Source: Dehalococcoidia bacterium (GTDB taxonomy: Bacteria; Chloroflexota; Dehalococcoidia; GIF9; UBA5629). From it: 15,381 bases of DNA. Positions 6,572-13,518 of the stretch are shown here, one piece after another. The translations under genes were made by a program, and so were the position numbers. The DNA lies in the NCBI GenBank assembly GCA_016927965.1, contig JAFGLP010000007.1:1-15381 (forward strand), written 5' to 3'. Under the pieces are notes generated by a model. The model was not told the origin of the DNA, did no database searches, and saw only the letters and a program-made list of their open reading frames with translations. Position 1 is the first letter of the stretch; each line of letters starts with the position of its first letter.

Positions 6572-8431
6572 ATGAGAAGGTTACTAATATCGTTATCGAT
6601 TGCCTTGTCGATATTTATGACATTGTCATTGCCCATGGCTGCTAGTGCCGGAGGGCTTTCATTTGACGACCATTCTACATTTTTCGATGATCAGACAGTG
6701 ACGAGCGGATTGACCGCTCGATTGCTTTTACCTCAGGATAACGTCACAGGTATACCCGCTGAATTGACTCTTACCAAAGGAGTACCTTTCATCTCCCCCA
6801 GCGAGGTCACTAAAGGAAACTTGGTAACCATTAAAGTCCGGGCGACTAATAGTAGCACCGAGCCTATTAGCTACAGTTTATCTTTGATGGTTAATGGAAA
6901 GGCTGCCGGCGCCCCTCAACAATTGTCTCTGGAAGCTGCCGAGAGCAAGGATGTTTCCTTCCAGATACAGGCCACCGATACCGGCAATAACGATGTCCAG
7001 GTAGGGAATCTCCAGGGCTTTTTTACGGTAACTTCCGGCTCGTTTTTTGATTCACTGCCCATCTATCTCTGGATATTCTTCGCCGTAATAGCTGTGGTAA
7101 TAATCATGCTCATAGTATTAGTAGTGATGAAACCCCCCAAGAAAAAGGCCGGCACTTTAGCAGATCAGGGAAAGAAACAGGGTAAGTTAAGTAAGCCCGG
7201 CAAAGCCGGTGCCCGTGAACCCCAGATGCAGGGAGGACCTGGAATGCCGCGCCCCGGCATGCAAAATGCCCCTGAAAGTATGTTCGGCATACAGGGTCCG
7301 CCAGGACAACCTCAGGATATGCCCGGTATGCAGCAGTTCCCATCTCAGCCAGGCATGCAGCAGCAATTTCAAGGCCAACCGGGTATGCAACAACAATATC
7401 AAACTTCGCAGCCTGGTGGAATGCAGCCCGGTATGCAGCAGCAATTCCCCCCACAATCAGGAATGCAGCAACCGCAGTTCCCATCTCAGCAGGGTATGCA
7501 CCAGCAGTTTCAACCTCCACAGCCTCCCGGTACGCAGCCACCTCAGCAAGGGATGCCACAACCGGGTATGAGAGGCCCTCAGTTTCCCTCAGCTCAACAG
7601 ACTCCTCCCGGCGGTCCGCAATATCCTCCACAACCGATGCCGGGGATGCAGCCAAGCATGGGACCGGGGATGTCACAGGGTGGAGCTCAACCCGGAATGC
7701 CTTATGGTATGCAGGGGCAACAACCTCCTATCCCCCATATGCCTCCTCCCAGCATGCAACAGCCTATGTCTCCCACCATGCAACCACCAATGCCGCCGGG
7801 TATGCAAAGCGGAGCAATGCCAGGCATGCAGCCGCCTATACCAGGTGGGTACCAATCGATGGGCATGCCGAAGTTTTCAGTCAGTAACCTGACTATCACC
7901 CCTAATAACGTAAAAGTTGGGGAACAGATTAATATAAGCATTATAGTTTCAAATAATGGAGTCCAGACAGGCAAATACAGCGTAGTTCTGAGAATCGGCG
8001 GCGTTGTTGAAAATATCAGTGACCTGACCTTGCCTCCGGGGGCCAGCCAAACAGCCAGTTTTACTGTTATTAAGGATACCCCAGGTGATTACTATGCTGA
8101 TATCGATGGACTCGGGGGATTCTTTACTGTCATACCTCTGGCACCACCATCATTCACAGTTACCAACTTCTCTGTGGGACCCGAGCGCGTCCGGCAGGGA
8201 CAGCCTGTTATCATTACAGCTTCCGTGACAAACATGGGAGAGCTTACAGGCAGTCACACACTTATTCTCAGGGTAAAAGGGATCGCTGACAGCCAGAGTG
8301 AGATTACCCTCGGTCCGGGTAAAATGGAAAACATCGAATTCCAGGTTATCAAGGATACTCCAGGCTTCTATCCTGTAGCACTTGAAAACTGGACAGGTAA
8401 ATTCGTAGTTGAAATGGACTGGAACGGATAA
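6572..8431 (+). CDS. CARDB-domain membrane protein with long Gly/Pro/Met/Gln-rich linker
   Basis: This 619-residue protein was not assigned to a named gene. Residues 1-26 form a signal peptide (RR, a hydrophobic core, then ASA at 24-26). Residues about 72-153 form a CARDB-like beta-sandwich. A strong transmembrane helix (about 164-186) is followed by KPPKKK and further lysines to about 211. Residues about 214-432 are low complexity, built from irregular PGMQQQF, PPQ and PGM units. Two more CARDB-like repeats follow (about 434-521 and 527-613). All three folded units contain a VxxGxxVxIxxxVxNxG-like core and end in a G-F-x-V-like strand. CARDB domains usually act in cell-surface adhesion or as spacers. 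The ribosome site is GGAGG at 6557-6561, 10 bases before ATG. The positive charges after the helix would place the linker and the last two domains inside the cell, which is unusual. The gene converges with def, leaving 21 bases between them. Confidence 0.85.
   Translation: MRRLLISLSIALSIFMTLSLPMAASAGGLSFDDHSTFFDDQTVTSGLTARLLLPQDNVTGIPAELTLTKGVPFISPSEVTKGNLVTIKVRATNSSTEPISYSLSLMVNGKAAGAPQQLSLEAAESKDVSFQIQATDTGNNDVQVGNLQGFFTVTSGSFFDSLPIYLWIFFAVIAVVIIMLIVLVVMKPPKKKAGTLADQGKKQGKLSKPGKAGAREPQMQGGPGMPRPGMQNAPESMFGIQGPPGQPQDMPGMQQFPSQPGMQQQFQGQPGMQQQYQTSQPGGMQPGMQQQFPPQSGMQQPQFPSQQGMHQQFQPPQPPGTQPPQQGMPQPGMRGPQFPSAQQTPPGGPQYPPQPMPGMQPSMGPGMSQGGAQPGMPYGMQGQQPPIPHMPPPSMQQPMSPTMQPPMPPGMQSGAMPGMQPPIPGGYQSMGMPKFSVSNLTITPNNVKVGEQINISIIVSNNGVQTGKYSVVLRIGGVVENISDLTLPPGASQTASFTVIKDTPGDYYADIDGLGGFFTVIPLAPPSFTVTNFSVGPERVRQGQPVIITASVTNMGELTGSHTLILRVKGIADSQSEITLGPGKMENIEFQVIKDTPGFYPVALENWTGKFVVEMDWNG
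7212..7868 (+). repeat. Degenerate repeat region encoding Gly/Pro/Met/Gln-rich linker
   Basis: Within the CARDB gene, codons for roughly residues 214-432 reuse a small vocabulary such as ggtatgcagcag, ccgggtatg and caacctcc. The units vary in length and sequence, so this is a decayed or diversifying repeat rather than a clean tandem array. Such a stretch can expand or contract by slippage, so length differences between strains would be expected. The opposite strand is open for a long way here only because of this composition. Confidence 0.75.
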
Positions 8432-8452
8432 TCATCGATTTGCCTGAAGTTA

Positions 8453-8929
8453 TTAGAGCACAGAATCTGTTCTTACCAGTTTATCTGTATCCTGCAGGTA
8501 GTCTATATACAGAATACCATTCAGGTGATCAATCTCATGCTCAAAAGCCTGTGACAGCAAGCCCGTTCCTTTTTTACGGAATAGCTTGCCATGCCTGTCC
8601 TTTGCTTTTATTCTGACTGATTCAGCCCTTTTTATCTCGGCCTGATATCCTGGTACACTGAGGCATCCTTCGATGACAAGCCTCTCGCCGTTCTTTTCAA
8701 TTATCTCAGGATTGACCAGCGTTATAACATCCTGATCAGGAATACGTATTACCACCACCCTCAGAGGTACTCCTATCTGGTTAGCAGCCAGCCCGACACC
8801 CGAGGATTTGTCCATCGTTTCAATCATATCATCTATAAGGCGTTGAACCGAGGCATCAAAGCTGGTGATTTTCTTTGCCTTTTTTCTCAGAACGGGATCT
8901 GGATTTATCTTTATTTCAAGCACTGACAT
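8453..8929 (-). CDS. def: Peptide deformylase
   Basis: This metalloenzyme removes the formyl group from the N-terminal methionine of new proteins at the ribosome exit. The 158 residues carry all three family motifs: GVGLAANQ (44-51), EGCLS (87-91) with the metal-binding Cys89, and HEIDH (131-135) with two metal-binding histidines and the catalytic Glu132. The protein is of the short bacterial type, with a short C-terminal tail. The start is ATG at 8929-8927, just 8 bases after the priA stop, with no good Shine-Dalgarno sequence close by. Translation by coupling to priA is likely. In many bacteria fmt (methionyl-tRNA formyltransferase) follows def; here it does not, and the operon ends against the convergent CARDB gene. 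Confidence 0.97.
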   Translation of the reverse strand: MSVLEIKINPDPVLRKKAKKITSFDASVQRLIDDMIETMDKSSGVGLAANQIGVPLRVVVIRIPDQDVITLVNPEIIEKNGERLVIEGCLSVPGYQAEIKRAESVRIKAKDRHGKLFRKKGTGLLSQAFEHEIDHLNGILYIDYLQDTDKLVRTDSVL

Positions 8930-8937
8930 AATAAATA

Positions 8938-11166
8938 TTAAAGCATACCTTGCGGGTCAACGTCCAAAAACCAACCCCTGGATAAGTACATTTCATTTAA
9001 TATTTCGTGTAGATGTCTGCCTAATAATATTATTTGCATCTGGTATTTGCCACGTAATCTTGCTATATACGCAGAGGTTGGACCAATTATTTTTATTCCC
9101 GGCATGCCCTGGGCATCAACTCTCGCTCTTATCATCTTGAACACTTTATTTGCCTCGGCTTTGCACTTTTCTTCATTCGTATGACTGTATACTAGTCTGA
9201 TCATATTACAGAAGGGAGGGTATCCAAAACTCCGTCTATATTTTATCTCACTCCTGTAAAATCCAGCATAGTCATGCTGTCCGGCAAACTTAATAGCATA
9301 ATATTCAGGATTGTAGGTTTGTATTACAGCTTTTCCAGTAAATGTGCCGCGGCCAGCCCGGCCTGCTACCTGGCAGAGAAGTTGAAATGTTCTTTCTCCC
9401 GAACGGAAATCTGGTAAATTAAGACCTGCGTCAGCATTAACAATGCCAACAAGCGAAACACTCGGGAAATTAAGACCCTTTGCTATTATTTGAGTGCCGA
9501 CCAATATATCTGATTCATGCTTTTGAAAGCTTTTAACAGCGGTTTCATATTCACCTGTTTTCGACATCGTATCACTATCAAAACGGGTTACCCTCGCAGT
9601 GGGAAACAGCTTCCTGCATTCAGCTTCGACGGTTTCGGTCCCGATGCCAAAGTACTTAATATCTTCACTGGAACAATTCTGGCACTTCTTTGGGACAGGA
9701 TAGACCTTTCTGCAATGATGACAAATAAGACGTTTACTGGCAGCATGATAAGTAAGTGCCACTGAACACCTTGTGCACTTGGGGATATAGCCACAATTCA
9801 TGCATTCAATAAATGTAGCAAGCCCGCGCCTGTTGATAAATAAAACAACCTGCTCATGGCTATCAATGGCAGACTTAATGTGTGATCTCAGCAAACGGCT
9901 GAATATACCACGGCTGCCTGCTTTATACTCGTTACGCATGTTAATGATAGTCACCTCCGGCAAAGGTGTCTGTCCAAGAGGGGTAATACGTTCTGGCAAT
10001 TCGACAAGCTGATATTCTGATTTTTCCGCTCTGTAATAACTTTCTACAGAGGGAGTTGCACTGCCAAGAATCAGAGTTGCACCGGTCAATGTTGATAGTT
10101 TCACTGCAATATCCCGGGCATGGTATCTTGGCATCTGATCCGACTGCTTATAAGCCCATTCATGTTCCTCGTCCACAATGATTAACCCTAAATCAGGCTG
10201 AGGAGCAAATATGGCGCCTCGCGGCCCGATGACAATATCAAAATCCTCGCGGTTGATACCATGCCAGACATCATACTGCTGACCGGGAGATAATCGGCTA
10301 TGTAGCAGGGCCACCCGACCGGGAAACCGCCCCATGAAACGTTCAATAATTTGCGGCGTCAAGGCTATCTCAGGTACCAGACAAATACCTTTTTTACCCA
10401 ATTTGATTGCATGGGCCAGCGCCTGCAAGTAGACCTCTGTTTTCCCGCTGCCCGTAACTCCATGTAACAGAAACATACCCGGCTGCCGACTACCTAATTC
10501 CGCTGTAATTGACCCACTTATCATCTGCCAGGCAGCCTGCTGGTCATTAGTAAACGTAAAGGGGAATTCTAATGGATATTCCCGCCCTGCCAACGGGTTT
10601 CGGTTAATATCGACACTCTCTTCAATCAGCAGGCCTTTTGCAATTAAAGCCCTGATAATACTCCGGCTGCATTTGAGAAAACGCTGAATTTGAGAAACGG
10701 GTATTGGACGGTCAACGCCCTGTAGGTATTCCAGCACTTCGGATTGTTTAAAGGCCCGTTTGCTTTTTAGCTCTGCAATCGAGCTCTCGATTAATCCCGG
10801 GGCCTGTTTCAATCTCAATACCGCCAACCGCTTTGTCTTAATCTCCTGCTTTCTCTCAAAGCCGGGGGGCAGCATTAATGCGATTGAACTGAAAACCGGC
10901 GCAAGATAATGATCGGATATCCAAAGAGCAAGCTGAACACGTTCAGGGGAAATCCGCGGAATTCCGTGAATCAGTCCATTAATTTCACGTACATCCGGTA
11001 CATTGGAGATATCAGTCAGCTTTGTGACAATACCAGGTAATACCCTGGCACCGAAGGGAACATATACACCTGCCCCCACCTTAACATCCAGCGCAACTGG
11101 GATACTGTAAGTAAAAATATGACGATGGCCGCCAGGGGAATTGACGGCTACCTCAGCATATTGCAT
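8938..11166 (-). CDS. priA: Primosomal protein N' (PriA replication-restart helicase)
   Basis: PriA is a 3'-5' helicase that recognises stalled or recombined forks and reloads the replicative helicase. The 742 residues show an N-terminal 3'-end-binding domain (about 1-105) and a winged-helix region (about 125-185). The helicase core has Walker A GVTGSGKT (236-243), DEEH (332-335), GSATPSVES (368-376) and motif VI QVAGRAGRG (599-607). Eight cysteines between the helicase lobes (455, 458, 464, 467, 482, 485, 495, 498) form the usual pair of zinc sites, so the enzyme looks intact. The start is ATG at 11166-11164, five bases after the rplS stop. There is no strong ribosome site, implying coupled translation. 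Its place between rplS and def ties replication restart to translation genes. Confidence 0.97.
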   Translation of the reverse strand: MQYAEVAVNSPGGHRHIFTYSIPVALDVKVGAGVYVPFGARVLPGIVTKLTDISNVPDVREINGLIHGIPRISPERVQLALWISDHYLAPVFSSIALMLPPGFERKQEIKTKRLAVLRLKQAPGLIESSIAELKSKRAFKQSEVLEYLQGVDRPIPVSQIQRFLKCSRSIIRALIAKGLLIEESVDINRNPLAGREYPLEFPFTFTNDQQAAWQMISGSITAELGSRQPGMFLLHGVTGSGKTEVYLQALAHAIKLGKKGICLVPEIALTPQIIERFMGRFPGRVALLHSRLSPGQQYDVWHGINREDFDIVIGPRGAIFAPQPDLGLIIVDEEHEWAYKQSDQMPRYHARDIAVKLSTLTGATLILGSATPSVESYYRAEKSEYQLVELPERITPLGQTPLPEVTIINMRNEYKAGSRGIFSRLLRSHIKSAIDSHEQVVLFINRRGLATFIECMNCGYIPKCTRCSVALTYHAASKRLICHHCRKVYPVPKKCQNCSSEDIKYFGIGTETVEAECRKLFPTARVTRFDSDTMSKTGEYETAVKSFQKHESDILVGTQIIAKGLNFPSVSLVGIVNADAGLNLPDFRSGERTFQLLCQVAGRAGRGTFTGKAVIQTYNPEYYAIKFAGQHDYAGFYRSEIKYRRSFGYPPFCNMIRLVYSHTNEEKCKAEANKVFKMIRARVDAQGMPGIKIIGPTSAYIARLRGKYQMQIILLGRHLHEILNEMYLSRGWFLDVDPQGML

Positions 11167-11171
11167 TCAGT

Positions 11172-11624
11172 CTATTTTATTTCAGTTTCCGTAGAGGAAG
11201 GCTCGTTGTTCTCAACTATCTCTGCAACAGCAGTTGGAGCGGTTGCCTCTGAAGCTTCGGCAGGGGCTTTTGCTTCTTCAACACGTTCGCGCCTTTCCTT
11301 TAGTCTGGCTTCTTTAGTACTGAGCCTCCTTATATAATAAAGTTTGCTTCGGCGCACTTTACCATGCCGCACAACTTCAATTTTCTCAAGTAAAGGAGAG
11401 GCCAGTGGAAAGGTATGCTCAACCCCTACGCCGGAGGTTACCCTACGCACAGTGACATTTCCTCCGGAAACATTCTTTACCAATTTAATGATCAAACCTG
11501 GAAATGTCTGAATGCGTTCACGGCTGGCTTCCTTAATTTTAAAGCTTACCCTAACGCTATCACCTGGAGCCAACTTCGGCAATTTCGCGCTAACTTTATT
11601 TTTCCCTAATACTGTGATATCCAT
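11172..11624 (-). CDS. rplS: 50S ribosomal protein L19 with an acidic C-terminal tail
   Basis: L19 sits at the 30S-50S interface, contributing to intersubunit bridges. Residues 18-110 match the family closely: PGDSVRVSFKI, RERIQTFPGLII, GVGVEHTFPLASP and KVRRSKLYYIRRL. Most L19 proteins end near residue 115. Here about 35 more residues rich in Ala, Glu and Thr follow (from about 115: VEEAKAPAEASEATAP and on to the end). This tail is acidic, unlike the basic core, and probably disordered. The start is ATG at 11624-11622 with a good AGGAAAGG-type ribosome site about 6-9 bases upstream. It lies 24 bases after trmD and 5 bases before priA. The trmD-rplS pairing is widespread, but rpsP and rimM are absent here. 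Confidence 0.96.
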   Translation of the reverse strand: MDITVLGKNKVSAKLPKLAPGDSVRVSFKIKEASRERIQTFPGLIIKLVKNVSGGNVTVRRVTSGVGVEHTFPLASPLLEKIEVVRHGKVRRSKLYYIRRLSTKEARLKERRERVEEAKAPAEASEATAPTAVAEIVENNEPSSTETEIK

Positions 11625-11648
11625 TGTAGTCCCTTTCCTTATATTATA

Positions 11649-12392
11649 TTAATTGTTCTGCAAACCAGCAGATTTTAACATTCTATATTCTGCTTCTGTC
11701 AAAGATGCCTTCTTTAAAAGGTCGGGGCGCCGTTTCGCAGTACGCAATATACTCTGCTGACGACGCCACAAAGCTATCTCTTTATGGTTGCCCGACAGCA
11801 GTACCTCGGGCACCTGCCAGCCCCTGAACTCTGGAGGCCTGGTATATTGGGGATATTCCAATAAGCTGCCAACATGTGATTCTTCATGCAAAGATGTTTG
11901 TGAACCAATAGCGCCAGGTAACAACCTTACCAGAGAATCCACAATTACCATAGCCGCTGTTTCACCGCCGCTGAGCAAATAATCTCCAATGCTGATTTCA
12001 TCTGTTACACAATGCTCGGCAACACGTTCATCCATACCTTCATAATGGCCGCAGATCAAAATAATATTTTGCTGAGAGGCCATCTTTTCAGCAATTTCCT
12101 GTGTATATATCCTCCCTTGCGGCGTCAGCAGTATAATCTGGCAATCAGATTTATCAATACATGATTTGACCGACTCAACAGCTTCAAACACCGGCTCGGG
12201 CTTCATAATCATCCCCGCACCACCCCCGTACGGATAATCATCGGCAGTGCCATGTTTGTCGTGGGTAAAAGACCTGATATCATGCAATCTAACATCCACA
12301 AATTGCCGCTCAATTGCCCTGCCGATAATACTATGCTGCAAATAGCCGGAAAAAGCCTCCGTAAATAAAGTAAGTATATCTATCTGTAGCAT
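11649..12392 (-). CDS. trmD: tRNA (guanine-N1-)-methyltransferase
   Basis: TrmD is a SPOUT-fold enzyme that methylates G37 next to the anticodon with S-adenosylmethionine, preventing frameshifting. From ATG at 12392-12390 it has 247 residues, the normal size. Motifs seen are [17 protein letters not shown] (51-67), LTPQGR (89-94), the trefoil-knot segments [11 protein letters not shown] (114-124) and [11 protein letters not shown] (134-144), and [10 protein letters not shown] (194-203). A TTG at 12416 would add eight residues. The ATG is preferred because AAGGTG lies 9 bases upstream of it and the family starts with this M-x-I-D-I-L-T sequence. It opens the minus-strand operon trmD, rplS, priA, def and is divergent from the division cluster. 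Confidence 0.96.
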   Translation of the reverse strand: MLQIDILTLFTEAFSGYLQHSIIGRAIERQFVDVRLHDIRSFTHDKHGTADDYPYGGGAGMIMKPEPVFEAVESVKSCIDKSDCQIILLTPQGRIYTQEIAEKMASQQNIILICGHYEGMDERVAEHCVTDEISIGDYLLSGGETAAMVIVDSLVRLLPGAIGSQTSLHEESHVGSLLEYPQYTRPPEFRGWQVPEVLLSGNHKEIALWRRQQSILRTAKRRPDLLKKASLTEAEYRMLKSAGLQNN

Positions 12393-12428
12393 CCTTAAAT
12401 TCACCTTGAATACCAAAACGAGATGTTA

Positions 12429-12456
12429 ATTCTACCATACACGTTATAAACCACAA
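12429..12456 (-). promoter_or_regulatory. Possible promoter of the trmD operon
   Basis: On the minus strand, TTGTGG (12456-12451) and TAGAAT (12434-12429) are 16 bases apart. The -10 box matches five of six bases and the -35 box three of six. A start near 12422 would give a leader of about 30 bases before the trmD ATG and would leave the alternative TTG at 12416 with no room for a ribosome site. The evidence is only consensus similarity. Confidence 0.3.
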
Positions 12457-12498
12457 AATATCTGCACTCATTTTTTTTTGCAGCTACGATTGCTTGCC

Positions 12499-12554
12499 AT
12501 ATACCACTATATATAGTATTTTCTTTGCCCTGAACCCTACCAATAGTGGTATAT
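12499..12554. repeat. 12-bp perfect inverted repeat, operator-like
   Basis: ATATACCACTAT at 12499-12510 is the exact reverse complement of ATAGTGGTATAT at 12543-12554, with 32 bases between the arms. The left arm overlaps a separate perfect 12-bp palindrome, ACTATATATAGT, at 12506-12517. The arms share the core TAGTGGTA with the repeats downstream of the division promoter. The arms are too far apart, and there is no T-run on either side, for a usual terminator, so a protein-binding site for looping or cooperative binding is more likely. Confidence 0.6.
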
Positions 12555-12622
12555 CTACGACTATCTGATTCTCTCTAAGAAAAATTTCGCTAAATGAGCT
12601 AACCGTTTTCCCTAAATAACTA

Positions 12623-12652
12623 TTGACAAGTGGGGGATAAAGCGCACATAAT
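12623..12652 (+). promoter_or_regulatory. Sigma70-type promoter of the division cluster
   Basis: TTGACA (12623-12628) is a perfect -35 box. CATAAT (12647-12652) matches the -10 consensus at five of six bases, with an 18-base spacer. The predicted start is near 12659, about 40 bases before the first gene. The MraZ-box-like repeats overlap the -10 box and the first 30 transcribed bases, as expected for repressor sites. Confidence 0.65.
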
Positions 12653-12690
12653 GGTGAATAGTGGTAAAAAGTGGTAAAAAAGGGGAAAAG
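12651..12690 (+). promoter_or_regulatory. MraZ-box-like direct repeats with 10-bp period
   Basis: Four successive decamers read ATGGTGAATA, GTGGTAAAAA, GTGGTAAAAA and AGGGGAAAAG. The TGG/GGG cores therefore recur every 10 bases, on one face of the helix, separated by five A-rich bases. MraZ is known to bind three or more short G-rich direct repeats (TGGG-type in Escherichia coli, AAAGTG-type in Mycoplasma) with this spacing just downstream of the mraZ promoter. Here mraZ is the second gene of the transcript, so the site would repress the whole cluster, including the wHTH gene. Binding itself is inferred. The AAGGGG of the last unit may also act as a distant ribosome site. Confidence 0.65.
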
Positions 12691-12698
12691 ATACAAAG

Positions 12699-13064
12699 AT
12701 GGTAATGGTTAGCAGTTATACAAAAATAGCCCATCAGGAGCTCATATCTTTTCTTAAAGAGAACCAGCTAACTGGTTTACGCTTAAAGCTGCTCCTATTC
12801 TGGGGAAGACATCCTCAGACAAAGTTCAACCTTGATTGTATCGCCCACGTTCTCGATGTCACCCACCACCACTTGCGTGAACTTATGAAGGAACTAATAG
12901 ATAAAGGTATGGTCAATGAGCATTACTGCACCAGCGGGATAGCTCATTACTCTTTAAATTATGAGCATACTCTCAGCTCTCACATTCAGCGTCTTGCTGA
13001 GTTGGATTGGAGTGTATTAAAAAGCCTTGAATTTGAAGTTGAGCAAGAGGCAGTCCCGGCATAA
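12699..13064 (+). CDS. Unrecognised winged-helix DNA-binding protein at the head of the division cluster
   Basis: This 121-residue protein was not assigned to a named family. Residues about 26-38 look like a first helix (GLRLKLLLFWGRHP), 44-54 a second helix (NLDCIAHVLDV) and 55-72 a recognition helix (THHHLRELMKELIDKGMV). Residues 73-88 look like a wing (YCTSGIAHYSL). This is the order of a small winged helix of the MarR/ArsR/replication-initiator type. The C-terminal 30 residues are acidic and helical, perhaps for dimerisation or partner binding. There is no membrane segment. The start is ATG at 12699, with Met3 as an alternative; AAGGGG lies 13 bases upstream, a long spacing. It sits between the MraZ-box-like repeats and mraZ, ending 25 bases before mraZ. 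A regulator of division genes or of itself is a reasonable inference only. Confidence 0.8.
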   Translation: MVMVSSYTKIAHQELISFLKENQLTGLRLKLLLFWGRHPQTKFNLDCIAHVLDVTHHHLRELMKELIDKGMVNEHYCTSGIAHYSLNYEHTLSSHIQRLAELDWSVLKSLEFEVEQEAVPA

Positions 13065-13089
13065 GTGGGAGTTTAGCAGGTTTTTCATT

Positions 13090-13518
13090 ATGTTTGTTGG
13101 TCAATATGAATATAAGGTCGATAACAAGGGACGTCTGCCCTTGCCACCCAAGTTCCGCAAGGAAATGGATGATGGATTGGTACTAACCATGGTTGCGGAC
13201 AACTGTATTACCGCCTATACCAAAGCGGATTGGGCCAAAATGACTGCCAACGCCGCTCCCACCGGGTTTCTTGTTTCTGACAACACCAGAAAGTTGAACC
13301 GCTTCATATACAGCAATGCCAACGAAGTCAGTATTGATAACCAGGGCAGAATAGCGTTGCCTTCAACGCTACGCGAAAAGTGTGGAATATCAGATACTGC
13401 CGTAATAGCCGGCATCAATAATTGCTTTGAAATCTGGACCCCCTCCACCTGGAATAAGGAACAGCTATCGACAGATGAAGCCCGCCAGCTTATGGACAAA
13501 CTGGAGGAACGAAAATGA
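13090..13518 (+). CDS. mraZ: Transcriptional regulator MraZ
   Basis: MraZ is a ring-forming DNA-binding protein that represses the division and cell-wall cluster, including its own gene. The 142 residues contain two SpoVT/AbrB-like halves, each with the family motif: DNKGRLPLPPKFR (11-23) and DNQGRIALPSTLR (83-95). The start is ATG at 13090, giving the standard beginning MFVGQYEY. An upstream in-frame ATG at 13027 would overlap the previous gene and add 21 unrelated residues, so it is rejected. A CAGG lies 9 bases before the ATG and is only a fair ribosome site. The stop codon overlaps the rsmH start (ATGA). Its likely operator lies about 400 bases upstream, before the winged-helix gene. Confidence 0.95.
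   Translation: MFVGQYEYKVDNKGRLPLPPKFRKEMDDGLVLTMVADNCITAYTKADWAKMTANAAPTGFLVSDNTRKLNRFIYSNANEVSIDNQGRIALPSTLREKCGISDTAVIAGINNCFEIWTPSTWNKEQLSTDEARQLMDKLEERK

Larger units (their letters stand above)
12393..12698. other. Divergent control region between trmD operon and division cluster
   Basis: This 306-base stretch has no credible gene. It holds, from left to right, a possible trmD promoter, a T-run (about 12470-12479), a 12-bp inverted repeat containing a 12-bp palindrome, a strong plus-strand promoter and MraZ-box-like repeats. The 9-mer ATAGTGGTA occurs three times (12502-12510 on the minus strand, 12543-12551 and 12658-12666 on the plus strand), and AAGTGGTAAAA follows at 12670. That density suggests a common binding protein acting on both transcription directions. 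Confidence 0.7.

Noticed and set aside
7110..7676. 188-codon open frame on the minus strand opposite the CARDB linker
   Set aside because: It is a by-product of the repetitive Gly/Pro/Met/Gln codons on the plus strand. It has low-complexity sequence, no ribosome site and no family motif.
13027..13089. Upstream in-frame ATG that would lengthen mraZ by 21 residues
   Set aside because: It overlaps the winged-helix gene, lacks a ribosome site, and MraZ proteins start at the MFVGxYEY-like sequence encoded from 13090.
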